DNA of 64,000 bases, taken from Symsagittifera roscoffensis. Taxonomy: Eukaryota > Xenacoelomorpha > Acoela > Convolutidae. Of this stretch, positions 43,691 through 59,257 are shown one piece after another. Both the position numbers and the translations under genes were made by a program. The notes under the pieces are model-generated. The model was not told the DNA's origin. It made no database searches and was given only the letters and a program-made list of their open reading frames with translations. Each line of letters starts with the position of its first letter. The first letter of the stretch is position 1. Location: contig NC_087063.1 of the NCBI RefSeq assembly GCF_963678635.1, positions 47,875,220 to 47,939,219 of the forward strand, in the 5' to 3' direction.

Positions 43691-45359
43691 CGTTTTAAAA
43701 TTTTTGAGACCTGACGTCGGCTTGATTGATATCAAAACCTCTTTGTTGGACAAATACTTGAACGACTCCAAGATTTTATCGAGTGCACGCTATTTTCATG
43801 ATGCGGCAGGAAGTCCAAGTTTTAAATTTGTCAAAGTTGTCCAAGGTATGTTAATTTTTATAACGTTAACTACGACGTTTTAAAATTTTTGAGACCTGAC
43901 GTCGGCTTGATTGATATCAAAACCTCTTTGTTGGACAAATACTTGAACAAATCCAAATTTTTATCGATTACACGCTATTTTCATGATGCGGCAGGAAGTC
44001 CAAGTTTTAAATTTGTCAAAGTTGTCCAAGGTATGTTAATTTTTATAACGTTAACTACGACGTTTTAAAAATTTTGAGACCTGACGTCGGCTTGATTGAT
44101 ATCAAAACTTCTTCGTTGGACAAATACTTGAACAAATCCAAAATTTTATCAATTACACGCTATTTTCACGATGCGGCAGGAAGTCCAAGTTTTAAGTTTG
44201 TCAAATTTGTCCAAGGTATGTTAATTTTAATAACGTTAACTACGACGTTTTAAAAATTTTGAGTTCTGACGTCGGCTTGATTGATATCAAAACCTCTTCA
44301 TTGGATTGGAAAAATACTTGAACGACTCCGAGTTTTAATCGAATGCACGCTATTTTCACGATGCTGCAGGAAGTCCAATTTTTAAGTTTGTCAAAGTTGT
44401 CCAACGTATGTTAATTTTTAAAACGTTTACTACGACGTTTTAAAATTTTTGAGACCTGACGTCGGCTTGATTGATATCAAAACCTCTTTGTTGGACGAAT
44501 ACTTGAACAAAGCCAAAATTTTATCAATTACACGCTATTTTCACGATGCGGCAGGAAGTCCAAATTTTAAGTTTGTCAAATTTGTCCAAGGTATGTTAAT
44601 TTTAATAACGTTAACTACGACGTTATAAAAATTTTGAGACCTGACGTCGGCTTGATTGATATCAAAACCTCTTTGTTGGACGAATACTTGAACGACTGCA
44701 AGATTTTATCGAGTGCACGCTATTTTCATGATGCGGCAGGAAGTCCAAGTTTTAAATTTGTCAAAGTTGTCCAAGGTATGTTAATTTTTATAACGTTAAC
44801 TACGACGTTTTAAAAATTTTGAGACCTGACGTCGGCTTGATTGATATCAAAACCTCTTTGTTGGACAAATATTTGAACGACTCCAAGATTTTACCAAATG
44901 CATGCTATTTTCACGATGCGGCAGGAAGTCCAAGTTTTAAGTTTGTCAAAGTTGTCCAAGGTATGTTAATTTTTATAACGCTAACTACGACGTTTAAAAA
45001 ACTTTGAGACCTGACGTCGGCTTGATTGATATCAAAACTTCTTCGTTGGACAAATACTTGAACGAATCCAAGATTTTATCGATTACACGCTATTTTCACG
45101 ATGCGGCAGGAAGTCCAAGTTTTAAGTTTTTCTCAAAGTTGTCCAACGTATATTAATTTTTATAACGTTAACTACGACGTTATAAAAATTTTGAGACCTG
45201 ACGTCGCCTTGATTGATATCAAAACCTCTTCGCTGGACAAATACTTGAACGACTCCAAGATTTTATCGAATGCACGCTATTTTCACGATGCTGCAGGAAG
45301 TTCAACTTTTAAGTTTGTCAAAGTTGTTCAGGGTATGTTAATGTTTATAACGTTAACTA

Positions 45360-46840
45360 CGACGTTTTAAAATTTTTGAGACCTGACCTCGGCTTGATTG
45401 ATATCAAAACCTCTTTGTTGAACAAATGATTGAACGACTCCAAGATTTTATCGAGTGCACGGTATTTTTATGATGCAGCAGCAAGTCCAAGTTTTAAATT
45501 TGTCAAAGTTGTCCAAGGTATGTTAATTTTTATAACGTTAACTACGACGTTTTAAACACTTTGAGACCTGACGTCGGCTTGATTGACATCAAAACTTCTT
45601 CGTTGGACAAATACTTGAACGACTCCAAAATTTTATCGAATGCACATTATTTTCACGATGCTGCAGGAAGTCCAAGTTTTGAGTTTGTCAAAGTTGTCCA
45701 ACGTATAGTAATTTTTATAACGTTAACTACGACGTTTTAAAATTTTTGAGACCTGACGTCGGCTTGATTGATATCAAAACCTCTTTGTTGGACAAATACT
45801 TGAACGACTCCAAGATTTTATCGAGTGCACGCTATTTTCATGATGCGGCAGGAAATCCAAGTTTTAAATTTGTCAAAGTTGTCCAAGGTATGTTAATTTT
45901 TATAACGTTAACTACGACGTTTTAAAAATTTTGAGACCTGACGTCGGCTTGATTGATATCAAAACCTCTTTGTTGGACAAATACTTGAACGACTTCAAGA
46001 TTTTATCGAATGCACGCTATTTTCACGATGCAGCAGGAAGTCCAAGTTTTAAATTTGTCAAAGTTGTCCAAGGTATGTTAATTTTTATAACGTTAACTAC
46101 GACGTTTTAAAATTTTTGAGACCTGACCTCGGCTTGATTGATATCAAAACCTCTTTGTTGAACAAATGATTGAACGACTCCAAGATTTTATCGAGTGCAC
46201 GGTATTTTTATGATGCAGCAGCAAGTCCAAGTTTTAAATTTGTCAAAGTTGTCCAAGGTATGTTAATTTTTATAACGTTAACTACGACGTTTTAAACACT
46301 TTGAGACCTGACGTCGGCTTGATTGACATCAAAACTTCTTCGTTGGACAAATACTTGAACGACTCCAAAATTTTATCGAATGCACATTATTTTCACGATG
46401 CTGCAGGAAGTCCAAGTTTTGAGTTTGTCAAAGTTGTCCAACGTATAGTAATTTTTATAACGTTAACTACGACGTTTTAAAATTTTTGAGACCTGACGTC
46501 GGCTTGATTGATATCAAAACCTCTTTGTTGGACAAATACTTGAACGACTCCAAGATTTTATCGAGTGCACGCTATTTTCATGATGCGGCAGGAAGTCCAA
46601 GTTTTAAATTTGTCAAAGTTGTCCAAGGTATGTTAATTTTTATAACGTTAACTACGACGTTTTAAAAATTTTGAGACCTGACGTCGGCTTGATTGATATC
46701 AAAACCTCTTTGTTGGACAAACACTTGAACGACTTCAAGATTTTATCGAATGCACGCTATTTTCACGATGCAGCAGGAAGTCCAAGTTTTAAGTTTGTCA
46801 AAGTTGTCCAAGGTATGTTAATTTTTATAACGCTAACTAC
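45360..46840 (+). repeat. Tetramer higher-order repeat (740 bp)
   Basis: The variants gacctgacctcgg, gaacaaatgattgaacg and gatgcagcagcaagtcc recur exactly 740 bp apart (45380 and 46120). The following units, including tttgagtttgtcaaag with cgtatagtaa, recur in the same order. Confidence 0.8.
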
Positions 46841-49800
46841 GACGTTTAAAAATCTTTGAGACCTGACGTCGGCTTGATTGATATCAAAACTTCTTCGTTG
46901 GACAAATACTTGAACGAATCCAAGATTTTATCGATTACACGCTATTTTCACGATGTGGCAGGAAGTCCAAGTTTTAAGTTTGTCAAAGTTGTTCAAGGTA
47001 TGTTAATTTTTATAACGCTAATTACGACGTTATAAAAATTTTGAGACCTGACGTCGGCTTGATTGATATCAAAACCTCTTTGTTGGACAAATACTTGAAC
47101 GACTCCAAGATTTTATCGAATGCACGCTATTTTCACGATGCGGCAGGAAGTCCAAGTTTTAAGTTTGTCAAAGTTGTCCAAGGTATGTTAATTTTTATAA
47201 CGCTAACTACGACGTTTAAAAAACTTTGAGACCTGACGTCGGCTTGATTGATATCAAAACTTCTTCGTTGGACAAATACTTGAACGAATCCAAGATTTTA
47301 TCGATTACACGCTATTTTCAAGATGTGGCAGGAAGTCCAAGTTTTAAGTTTGTCAAAGTTGTTCAAGGTATGTTAATTTTAATAACGTTAACTACGACGT
47401 TATAAAAATTTTGAGACCTGACGTCGGCTTGATTGATATCAAAACCTCTTTGTTGGACAAATACTTGAACGACTCCAAGATTTTATCGAATGCACGCTAT
47501 TTTCACGATGCTGCAGGAAGTCCAAGTTTTAAGTTTGTCAAAGTTGTCCAACGTATGTTAATTTTTATAAAGTTAACTACGACGTTTTAAAAATTTTGAG
47601 ACCTGACGTCGCTTTGATTGATATCAAAACCTCTTGGTTGGACAAATACTTGAACGACTCCAAGATTTTATCGAATGCACGCTGTTTTCACGATGCGGCA
47701 GTAAGTCCAAAATTTAAGTTTGTCAAAGTTGTCCAAGGTATGTTAATTTTTATAACGTTAACTACGACGTTTTTAAAATTTTGAGACCTGACGTCGGCTT
47801 GATTGATATCAAAACCCCTTCGTTGGACAAATACTTGAACGACTCCAAGATTTTATCGAATGCACGCTGTTTTCACGATGCGGCAGGAAGTCCAAGTTTT
47901 AAGTTTGTCAAAGTTGTCCAAGGTATGTTAATTTTTATAACGTTAACTACGACGTTTTAAAAATTTTGAGACCTGACGTCGGCTTGATTGATATCAAAAC
48001 TTCTTCGTTGGACAAATACTTGAACGAATCCAAGATTTTATCGAATGCACGCTATTTTCACGATGCGGCAGGAAGTCCAAGTTTTAATTTTTTCTCAAAG
48101 TTGTCCAACGTCTATTAATTTTTATAACGTTAACTACGACGTTTTAAAAACTTTGAGACCTGACGTCGGCTTGATTGATATCAAAACCTCTTCGTTGTAT
48201 AAATACTTGAACGACTCCAAGATTTTATCGAATGCACGCTATTTTCACGATGCGGCAGGAATTCCAAGTTTTAAGTTTGTCAAAGTTGTCCAAGATATGT
48301 TAATTTTAATAACGTTAACTACGACGTTATAAAAATTTTAAGACCTGACGTCGGCTTGATTGATATCAAAACTTCTTCGTTGGACAAATACTTGAACGAA
48401 TCCAAGATTTTATCGATTACACGCTATTTTCACGATGTGGCAGGAAGTCCAAGTTTTAAGTTTGTCAAAGTTGTTAAAGGTATGTTAATTTTAATAATGT
48501 TAACTACGACGTTATAAAAATTTTGAGACCTGACGTCGGCTTGATTGATATCAAAACCTCTTTGTTGGACAATTACTTGAACGACTCCAAGATTTTATCG
48601 ATTGCACGCTATTTTCACGATGCTGCAGGAAGTCCAAGTTTTAAGTTTGTCAAAGTTGTCCAACGTATGTTAATTTTTATAAAGTTAACTACGACGTTTT
48701 AAAAATTTTGAGACCTGACGTCGCTTTTATTGATATCAAAACCTCTTGGTTGGACAAATACTTGAACGACTCCAAGATTTTATCGAATGCACGCTATTTT
48801 CACGATGCGGCAGGAAGTCCAAGTTTTAATTTTTTCTCAAAGTTGTCCAACGTCTATTAATTTTTATAACGTTAACTACGACGTTTTAAAAACTTTGAGA
48901 CCTGACGTCGGCTTGATTGATATCAAAACCTCTTCGTTGTATAAATACTTGAACGACTCCAAGATTTTATCGAATGCACGCTTTTTTCACGATGCGGCAG
49001 GAATTCCAAGTTTTAAGTTTGTCAAAGTTGTCCAAGGTATGTTAATTTTAATAACGTTAACTACGACGTTATAAAAATTTTAAGACCTGACGTCGGCTTG
49101 ATTGATATCAAAACTTCTTCGTTGGACAAATACTTGAACGAATCCAAGATTTTATCGATTACACGCTATTTTCACGATGTGGCAGGAAGTCCAAGTTTTA
49201 AGTTTGTAAAAGTTGTTCAAGGTATGTTAATTTTAATAATGTTAACTACGACGTTATAAAAATTTTGAGACCTGACGTCGGCTTGATTGATATCAAAACC
49301 TCTTTGTTGGACAAATACTTGAACGACTCCAAGATTTTATCGATTGCACGCTATTTTCACGATGCTGCAGGAAGTCCAAGTTTTAAGTTTGTCAAAGTTG
49401 TCCAACGTATGTTAATTTTTATAAAGTTAACTACGACGTTTCAAAAATTTTGAGACCTGACATCGCTTTGATTGATATCAAAACCTCTTGGTTGGACAAA
49501 TACTTGAACGACTCCAAGATTTTATCGAATGCACGCTATTTTCACGATGCGGCAGGAAGTCCAAAATTTAAGTTTGTTAAAGTTGTCCAAGGTATGTTAA
49601 TTTTTATAACGTTAACTACGACGTTTTAAAAATTTTGAGACCTTACGTCGGCTTGATTGATATCTAAACCCCTTCGTTGGACAAATACTTGAACGACTCC
49701 AAGATTTTATCGAATGCACGCTGTTTTCGCGATGAGGCAGGAAGTCCAAGTTTTAAGTTTGTCAAAGTTGTCCAAGGTATGTTAGTTTTTATAACGTTAA

Positions 49801-52800
49801 CTACGACGTTTTAAAAATTTTGAGACCTGACGTCGGCTTGATTGATATCAAAACTTCTTCGTTGGACAAATACTTGAACAAATCCAAGATTTTATCGAAT
49901 GCACGCTATTTTCACGATGCGGCAGGAAGTCCAAGTTTTAAGTTTTTCTCAAAGTTGTCCAACGTCTATTAATTTTTATAACGTTAACTACGACGTTTTA
50001 AAAACTTTGAGACCTGACGTCGGCTTGATTGATATCAAAACCTCTTCGTTGTATAAATACTTGAACGACTCCAAGATTTTATCGAATGCACGCTATTTTC
50101 ACGATGCGGCAGGAATTCCAAGTTTTAAGTTTGTCAAAGTTGTCCAAGGGAGGTTAATTTTAATAACGTTAACTACGACGTTATAAAAATTTTAAGACCT
50201 ATCGTCGGCTTGATTCATATCAAAACCTCTTCGTTGGACAAATACTTGAACGACTCCAAGATTTTATCGAATGCAAGTTTTTTTCACGATGCGGCAGGAA
50301 GTCCAAGTTTTAAGTTTGTCAAAGTTGTCCAAGGTATTTTGATTTTTATAAAGTTAACTACGACGTTTTAAAAATTTTGAGACCTGACGTCGGTTTGATT
50401 GATATCAAAACCTCTTGTTTGGACAAATACTTGAACGACTCCAAGATTTTATCGAATGCACGCTATTTTCACGATGCTGCAGGAAGTCCAAGTTTTAAGT
50501 TTGTCACTGTTGTCCAACGTATGTTAATTTTTATAAAGTTAACTACGACGTTTTAAAAATTTTGAGACCTGACGTCGGTTTGATTGATATCAAAACCTCT
50601 TGGTTGGACAAATACTTGAACGACTCCAAGATTTTATTGAATGCACGCTATTTTCACGATGCGGTAGGAAGTCCAAAATTTAAGTTTGTCAGAGTTGTCC
50701 AAGGTATGTTAATTTTTATAACGTTAACTACGACGTTTTAAAAATTTTGAGACCCGACGTCGGCTTGATTGATATCAAAACCCCTTCGTTGGACAAATAC
50801 TTGAACGACTCCAAGATTTTATCGAATGCACGCTATTTTCACGATGCGGCAGGAAGTCCAAGTTTTAAGTTTGTCAAAGTTGTCCAAGGTATGTTAATTT
50901 TTATAACGTTAACTACGACGTGTTAAAAATTTTGAGACCTGACGTCGGCTTGATTGATATCAAAACCTCTTCGTTGGACAAATACTTGAACGACTCCAAG
51001 ATTTTATCGAATGCAAGTTTTTTTCACGATGCGGCAGGAAGTCCAAGTTTTAAGTTTGTCAAAGTTGTCCAAGGTATGTTGATTTTTATAAAGTTAACTA
51101 CGACGTTTTAAAAATTTTGAGACCTGACGTCGGTTTGATTGATATCAAAACCTCTTGTTTGGACAAATACTTGAACGACTCCAAGATTTTATCGAATTCA
51201 CGCTATTTTCACGATGCTGCAGGAAGTCCAAGTTTTAAGTTTGTCAAAGTTGTCCAACGTATGTTAATTTTTATAGAGTTAACTACGACGTTTTAAAAAT
51301 TTTGAGACCTGACGTCGGTTTGATTGATATCAAAACCTCTTGGTTGGACAAATACTTGAACGACTCCAAGATTTTATCGAATGCACGCTATTTTCACGAT
51401 GCGGCAGGAATTCCAAGTTTTAAGTTTGTCAAAGTTGTCCAAGGTATGTTAATTTTAATAACGTTAACTACGACGTTATAAAAATTTTAAGACCTGACGT
51501 CGGCTTGATTCATATCAAAACCTCTTCGTTGGACAAATACTTGAACGACTCCAAGATTTTATCGAATGCAAGTTTTTTTCACGATGCGGCAGGAAGTCCA
51601 AGTTTTAAGTTTGTCAAAGTTGTCCAAGGTATGTTGATTTTTATAGAGTTAACTACGACGTTTTAAAAATTTTGAGACCTGACGTCGGTTTGATTGATAT
51701 CAAAACCTCTTGTTTGGACAAATACTTGAACGACTCCAAGATTTTATCGAATGCACGCTATTTTCACGATGCTGCAGGAAGTCCAACTTTTAAGTTTGTC
51801 AAAGTTGTCCAACGTATGTTAATTTTTATAAAGTTAACTACGACGTTTTAAAAATTTTGAGACCTGACGTCGGTTTGATTGATATCAAAACCTCTTGGTT
51901 GGATAAATACTTGAACGACTCCAAGATTTTATTGAATGCACGCTATTTTCACGATGCGGTAGGAAGTCCAAGTTTTAAGTTTGTCAAAGTTGTCCAACGT
52001 ATGTTAATTTTTATAGAGTTAACTACGACGTTTTAAAAATTTTGAGACCTGACGTCGGTTTGATTGATATCAAAACCTCTTGGTTGGACAAATACTTGAA
52101 CGACTCCAAGATTTTATCGAATGCACGCTATTTTCACGATGCGGCAGGAATTCCAAGTTTTAAGTTTGTCAAAGTTGTCCAAGGGAGGTTAATTTTAATA
52201 ACGTTAACTACGACGTTATAAAAATTTTAAGACCTGACGTCGGCTTGATTCATATCAAAACCTCTTCGTTGGACAAATACTTGAACGACTCCAAAATTTT
52301 ATCGAATGCAAGTTTTTTTCACGATGCGGCAGGAAGTCCAAGTTTTAAGTTTGTCAAAGTTGTCCAAGGTATGTTGATTTTTATAGAGTTAACTACGACG
52401 TTTTAAAAATTTTGAGACCTGACGTCGGTTTGATTGATATCAAAACCTCTTGTTTGGACAAATACTTGAACGACTCCAAGATTTTATCGAATGCACGCTA
52501 TTTTCACGATGCTGCAGGAAGTCCAAGTTTTAAGTTTGTCAAAGTTGTCCAACGTATGTTAATTTTTATAAAGTTAACTACGACGTTTTAAAAATTTTGA
52601 GACCTGACGTCGGTTTGATTGATATCAAAACCTCTTGGTTGGACAAATACTTGAACGACTCCAAGATTTTATTGAATGCACGCTATTTTCACGATGCGGT
52701 AGGAAGTCCAAAATTTAAGTTTGTCAGAGTTGTCCAAGGTATGTTAATTTTTATAACGTTAACTACGACGTTTTAAAAATTTTGAGACCTGACGTCGGCT

Positions 52801-55800
52801 TGATTGATATCAAAACCCCTTCGTTGGACAAATACTTGAACGACTCCAAGAGTTTATCGAATGCACGCTATTTTCACGATGCGGCAGGAAGTCCAAGTTT
52901 TAAGTTTATCAAAGTTGTCCAAGGTATGTTAATTTTTATAACGTTAACTACGACGTGTTAAAAATTTTGAGACCTGACGTCGGCTTGATTGATATCAAAA
53001 CTTCTTCGTTGGACAAATACTTGAACGAATCCAAGATTTTATCGAATGCACGCTATTTTCACGATGCGGCAGGAAGTCCAAGTTTTAAGTTTTTCTCAAA
53101 GTTGTCCAACGTATATTAATTTTTATAACGTTAACTACGACGTTTTAAAAACTTTGAGACCTGATGTCGGCTTGATTGATATCAAAACCTCTTCGTTGTA
53201 TAAATACTTGAACGACTCCAAGATTTTATCGAATGCACGCTATTTTCACGATGCGGCAGGAATTCCAAGTTTTAAGTTTGTCAAATTTGTCCAAGGTATG
53301 TTAATTTTATTAACGTTAACTACGACGTTATAAAAAATTTAAGACCTGACGTCGGCTTGATTGATATCAAAACCTGTTCGTTGGACAAATACTTGAACGA
53401 CTCCAAGATTTTATCGAATGCAAGTTTTTTTCACGATGCGGCAGGAAGTCCAAGTTTTAAGTTTGTCAAAGTTGTCCAAGGTATGTTGATTTTTATAACG
53501 TTAACTACGACGTTTTTAAAATTTTGAGACCTGACGTCGGCTTGATTGATATCAAAACCTCTTTGTTGGACAAATACTTGAACGACTCCAAGATTTTATC
53601 GAATGCAAGTTTTTTTCACGATGCGGCAGGAAGTCCAAGTTTTAAGTTTGTCAAAGTTGTCCAGGGTATGTTGATTTTTACAACGTTAACTACGACGTTT
53701 TAAAAATTTGAGACCTGACGTCGGCTTGATTGATACCAAAACCTCATCGTTGGACAAATACTTGAACGACTCCAATATTTTATCGGATGCACTCTATTTT
53801 CACGATGCGGCAGGAAGTCCAACTTTTAAGTTTGTCAAAGTTGTCCAAGGTATGTTAATTTTTATAACGTTAACTACGACGTTTTAAAGATTTTGAGACC
53901 TGACGTCGGCTTGATTGATATCAAAACTTCTTCGTTGGACAAAAACTTGAACGACTCCAAGATTTTATCGAATGCACGTTTTTTTCACGATGCGGCAGGA
54001 AGTCCAAGTTTTAAGTTTGTCAAGGTTGTCCAAGGTATGTTAATTTTTATAACGTTAACTACGACGTTTTAAAAATTTTGAGACCTGACGTCGGCTTGAT
54101 TGATATCAAAACTTCTTCGTTGGACAAATACTTGAACGAATCCAAGATTTTATCGAATGCACGCTATTTTCACGATGCGGCAGGAAGTCCATGTTTTAAG
54201 TTTTTCTCAAAGTTGTCCAACGTATATTATTTTTTATAACGTTAACTACGACGTTTTAAAATTTTGAGACCTGACGTCGGCTTGATTGATATCAAAACCT
54301 CTTCGTTGAATAAATACTTGAACGACTCCAAGATTTTATCGAATGCACGCTATTTTCACGATGCGGCAGGAATTCCAAGTTTTAAATTTGTCAAAGTTGT
54401 CCAAGGTATGTTAATTTTAATAACGTTAACTACGACGTTATAAAAATTTTGAGACCTGACGTCGGCTTGATTGATATCAAAACCTCTTCGTTGGACAAAT
54501 ACTTGAACGACTCCAAGATTTTATCGAATGCACGTTTTTTTCACGATGCGGCAGGAAGTCCAAGTTTTAAGTTTGTCAAAGTTGTCCAAGGTATGTTAAT
54601 TTTTATAACGTTAACTACGACGTTTTAAAAATTTTGAGACCTGACGTCGGCTTGATTGATATCAAAACTTCTTCGTTGGACAAATACTTGAACGAATCCA
54701 AGATTTTATCGAATGCACGCTATTTTCACGATGCGGCAGGAAGGACATGTTTTAAGTTTTTCTCAAAGTTGTCCAACGTATATTAATTTTTATAACGTTA
54801 ACTACGACGTTTTAAAATTTTGAGACCTGACGTCGGCTTGATTGATATCAAAACCTCTTCGTTGAATAAATACTTGAACGACTCCAAGATTTTATCGAAT
54901 GCACGCTATTTTCACGATGCGGCAGGAATTCCAAGTTTTAAATTTGTCAAAGTTGTCCAAGGTATGTTAATTTTAATAACGTTAACTACGACGTTTTAAA
55001 AATTTGAGACCTGACGTCGGCTTGATTGATACCAAAACCTCGTCGTTGGACAAATACTTGAACGACTCCAATATTTTATCGGATGCACTCTATTTTCACG
55101 ATGCGGCAGGAAGTCCAACTTTTAAGTTTGTCAAAGTTGTCCAAGGTATGTTAATTTTTATAACGTTAACTACGACGTTTTAACAATTTTGAGACCTGAC
55201 GTCGGCTTGATTGATATCAAAACTTCTTCGTTGGACAAAAACTTGAACGACTCCAAGATTTTATCGAATGCACGTTTTTTTCACGATGCGGCACGAAGTC
55301 CAAGTTTTAAGTTTGTCAAAGTTGTCCAAGGTATGTTAATTTTTATAACGTTAACTACGACGTTTTAAAAATTTTGAGACCTGACGTCGGCTTGATTGAT
55401 ATCAAAACTTCTTCGTTGGACAAATACTTGAACGAATCCAAGATTTTATCGAATGCACGCTATTTTCACGATGCGGCAGGAAGTCCATGTTTTAAGTTTT
55501 TCTCAAAGTTGTCCAACGTATATTATTTTTTATAACGTTAACTACGACGTTTTAAAATTTTGAGACCTGACGTCGGCTTGATTGATATCAAAACCTCTTC
55601 GTTGAATAAATACTTGAACGACTCCAAGATTTTATCGAATGCACGCTATTTTCACGATGCGGCAGGAATTCCAAGTTTTAAATTTGTCAAAGTTGTCCAA
55701 GGTATGTTAATTTTAATAATGTTAACTACGACGTTATAAAAATTTTGAGACCTGACGTCGGCTTGATTGATATCAAAACCTCTTCGTTGGACAAATACTT

Positions 55801-58800
55801 GAACGACTCCAAGATTTTATCGAATGCACGTTTTTTTCACGATGCGGCAGGAAGTCCAAGTTTTAAGTTTGTCAAAGTTGTCCAAGGTATGTTAATTTTT
55901 ATAACGTTAACTACGACGTTTTAAAAATTTTGAGACCTGACGTCGGCTTGATTGATATCAAAACTTCTTCGTTGGACAAATACTTGAACGAATCCAAGAT
56001 TTTATCGAATGCACGCTATTTTCACGATGCGGCAGGAAGGACATGTTTTAAGTTTTTCTCAAAGTTGTCCAACGTATATTAATTTTTATAACGTTAACTA
56101 CGACGTTTTAAAATTTTGAGACCTGACGTCGGCTTGATTGATATCAAAACCTCTTCGTTGAATAAATACTTGAACGACTCCAAGATTTTATCGAATGCAC
56201 GCTATTTTCACGATGCGGCAGGAATTTCAAGTTTTAAATTTGTCAAAGTTGTCCAAGGTATGTTAATTTTAATAACGTTAACTACGACGTTATAAAAATT
56301 TTGAGACCTGACGTCGGCTTGATTGATATCAAAACATCTTCGTTGGACAAATACTTGAACGACTCCAAGATTTCATCGAATGCACGTTTTTTTCACGATG
56401 CGGCAGGAAGACCAAGTTTTAAGTTTGTCAAAGTTGTCCAAGGTATGTTAATTTTTATAACGTTAACTACGACGTTTTAAAAATTTTGAGACCTGACGTC
56501 GGCTTGATTGATATCAAAACCTCTTCGTTGGACAAATACTTGAACGACTCCAAGACATTATCGAATGCACGCTAGTTTCAAGATGCGGCAGGAAGTCCCA
56601 GTTTTAAGTTTGTGAAAGTTGTCCAACGTATGTTGATTTTTATAACGTTAACTACGACGTTTAAACAATTTTGAGACCTGACGTCGCTTTGATTGATATC
56701 AAAACATTTTGGTTGGACAAATACTTGAACGACTCCAAGATTTTATCGAATGCACGCTAATTTCACGATGCGGCAGGAAGTCCAAGTTTTAAGTTTGTCA
56801 AAGTTGTCCAAGGTATGTTAATTTTTATAACGTTAACTACGACGTTTTAAAAATTTTGAGACCTGACGTCGGCTTGATTGATATCAAAAATTCTTCGTTG
56901 GACAAATATTTGAACGAATCCAAGATTTTATCGAATGCACGCTATTTTCACGATGCGGCAGGAAGTCCATGTTTTAAGTTTTTCTCAAAGTTGTCCAACG
57001 TATATTAATTTTTATAACGTTAACTACGACGTTTTAAAATTTTGAGACCTGACGTCGGCTTGATTGATATCAAAACCTCTTCGTTGAATAAATACTTGAA
57101 CGACTCCAAGATTTTATCGAATGCACGCTATTTTCACGATGCGGCAGGAATTCCAAGTTTTAAATTTGTCAAATTTGTCCAAGGTATGTTAATTTTAATA
57201 ACGTTAACTACGACGTGTTAAAAATTTTGAGACCTGACGTCGGCTTGATTGATATCAAAACCTCTTCGTTGTATAAATACTTGAACGACTCCAAGATTTT
57301 ATCGAATGCACGCTATTTTCACGATGCGGCAGGAATTCCAAGTTTTAAGTTTGTCAAAGTTGTCCAAGGTATGTTAATTTTAATAACGTTAACTACGACG
57401 TTTATAAATTTTGAGACCTGACGTCGGCTTGATTGATATCAAAACCCCTTCGTTGGACAAATACTTGAACGACTCCAAGATTTTATCGAATGCACGCTAT
57501 TTTTACGATGCGGCAGGAAGTCCAAGTTTTAAGTTTGTCAAAGTTGTCCAAGGTATGTTAATTTTTATAACGTTAACTACGACGTGTTAAAAATTTTGAG
57601 ACCTGACGTCGGCTTGATTGATATCAAAACTTCTTCGTTGGACAAATACTTGAACGAATCCAAGATTTTATCGAATACACGCTATTTTCACGATGCGGCA
57701 GGAAGTCCAAGTTTTAAGTTTTTCTCAAAGTTGTCCAACGTATATTAATTTTTATAACGTTAACTACGACGTTTTAAAAACTTTGAGACCTGATGTCGGC
57801 TTGATTGATATCAAAACCTCTTCGTTGTATAAATACTTGAACGACTCCAAGATTTTATCGAATGCACGCTATTTTCACGATGCGGCAGGAATTCCAAGTT
57901 TTAAGTTTGTCAAAGTTGTCCAAGGTATGTTAATTTTATTAACGTTAACTACGACGTTATAAAAATTTTAAGACCTGACGTCGGCTTGATTGATATCAAA
58001 ACCTCTTCGTTGGACAAATACTTGAACGACTCCAAGATTTTATCGACTGCAAGTTTTTTTCACGATGCGGCAGGAAGTCCAAGTTTTAAGTTTGTCAAAG
58101 TTGTCCAAGGTATGTTGATTTTTATAACGTTAACTACGACGTTTTTAAAATTTTGAGACCTGACGTCGGCTTGATTGATATCAAAACCTCTTCGTTGGAC
58201 AAATACTTGAACGACTCCAAGATTTTATCGAATGCACGTTTTTTTCACGATGCGGCAGGAATTCCAAATTTTAAATTTGTCAAAGTTGTCCAAGGTATGT
58301 TAATTTTAATAACGTTAACTACGACGTTTTAAAAATTTTGAGACCTGACGTCGGCTTGATTGATATCAAAACCCCTTCGTTGGACAAATACTTGAACGAC
58401 TCCAAGATTTTATCGAATGAACGCTATTTTCACGATGCGGCAGGAAGTCCAAGTTTTAAGTTTGTCAAAGTTGTCCAAGGTATGTTAATTTTTATAACGT
58501 TAACTACGACGTGTTAAAAATTTTGAGACCTGACGTCGGCTTGATTGATATCAAAACTTCTTCGTTGGACAAATACTTGAACGAATCCAAGATTTTATCG
58601 AATGCACGCTATTTTCACGATGCGGCAGGAAGTCCAAGTTTTAAGTTTTTCTCAAAGTTGTCCAACGTATATTAATTTTTATAACGTTAACTACGACGTT
58701 TTAAAAACTTTGAGACCTGATGTCGGCTTGATTGATATCAAAACCTCTTCGTTGTATAAATACTTGAACGACTCCAAGATTTTATCGAATGCAAGTTTTT

Positions 58801-59257
58801 TTAACGATGCGGCAGGAAGTCCAAGTTTTAAGTTTGTCAAAGTTGTCCAAGGTATGTTGATTTTTATAACGTTAACTACGACGTTATAAAAATTTTAAGA
58901 CCTGACGTCGGCTTGATTGATATCAAAACCTCTTCGTTGGACAAATACTTGAACGACTCCAAGATTTTATCGAATGCAAGTTTTTTTCACGATGCGGCAG
59001 GAAGTCCAAGTTTTAAGTTTGTCAAAGTTGTCCAAGGTATGTTGATTTTTATAACGTTAACTACGACGTTTTTAAAATTTTGAGACCTGACGTCGGCTTG
59101 ATTGATATCAAAACCTCTTCGTTGGACAAATACTTGAACGACTCCAAGATTTTATCGAATGCAAGTTTTTTTCACGATGCGGCAGGAAGTCCAAGTTTTA
59201 AGTTTGTCAAAGTTGTCCAAGGTATGTTAATTTTAATAACGTTAACTACGACGTGTT

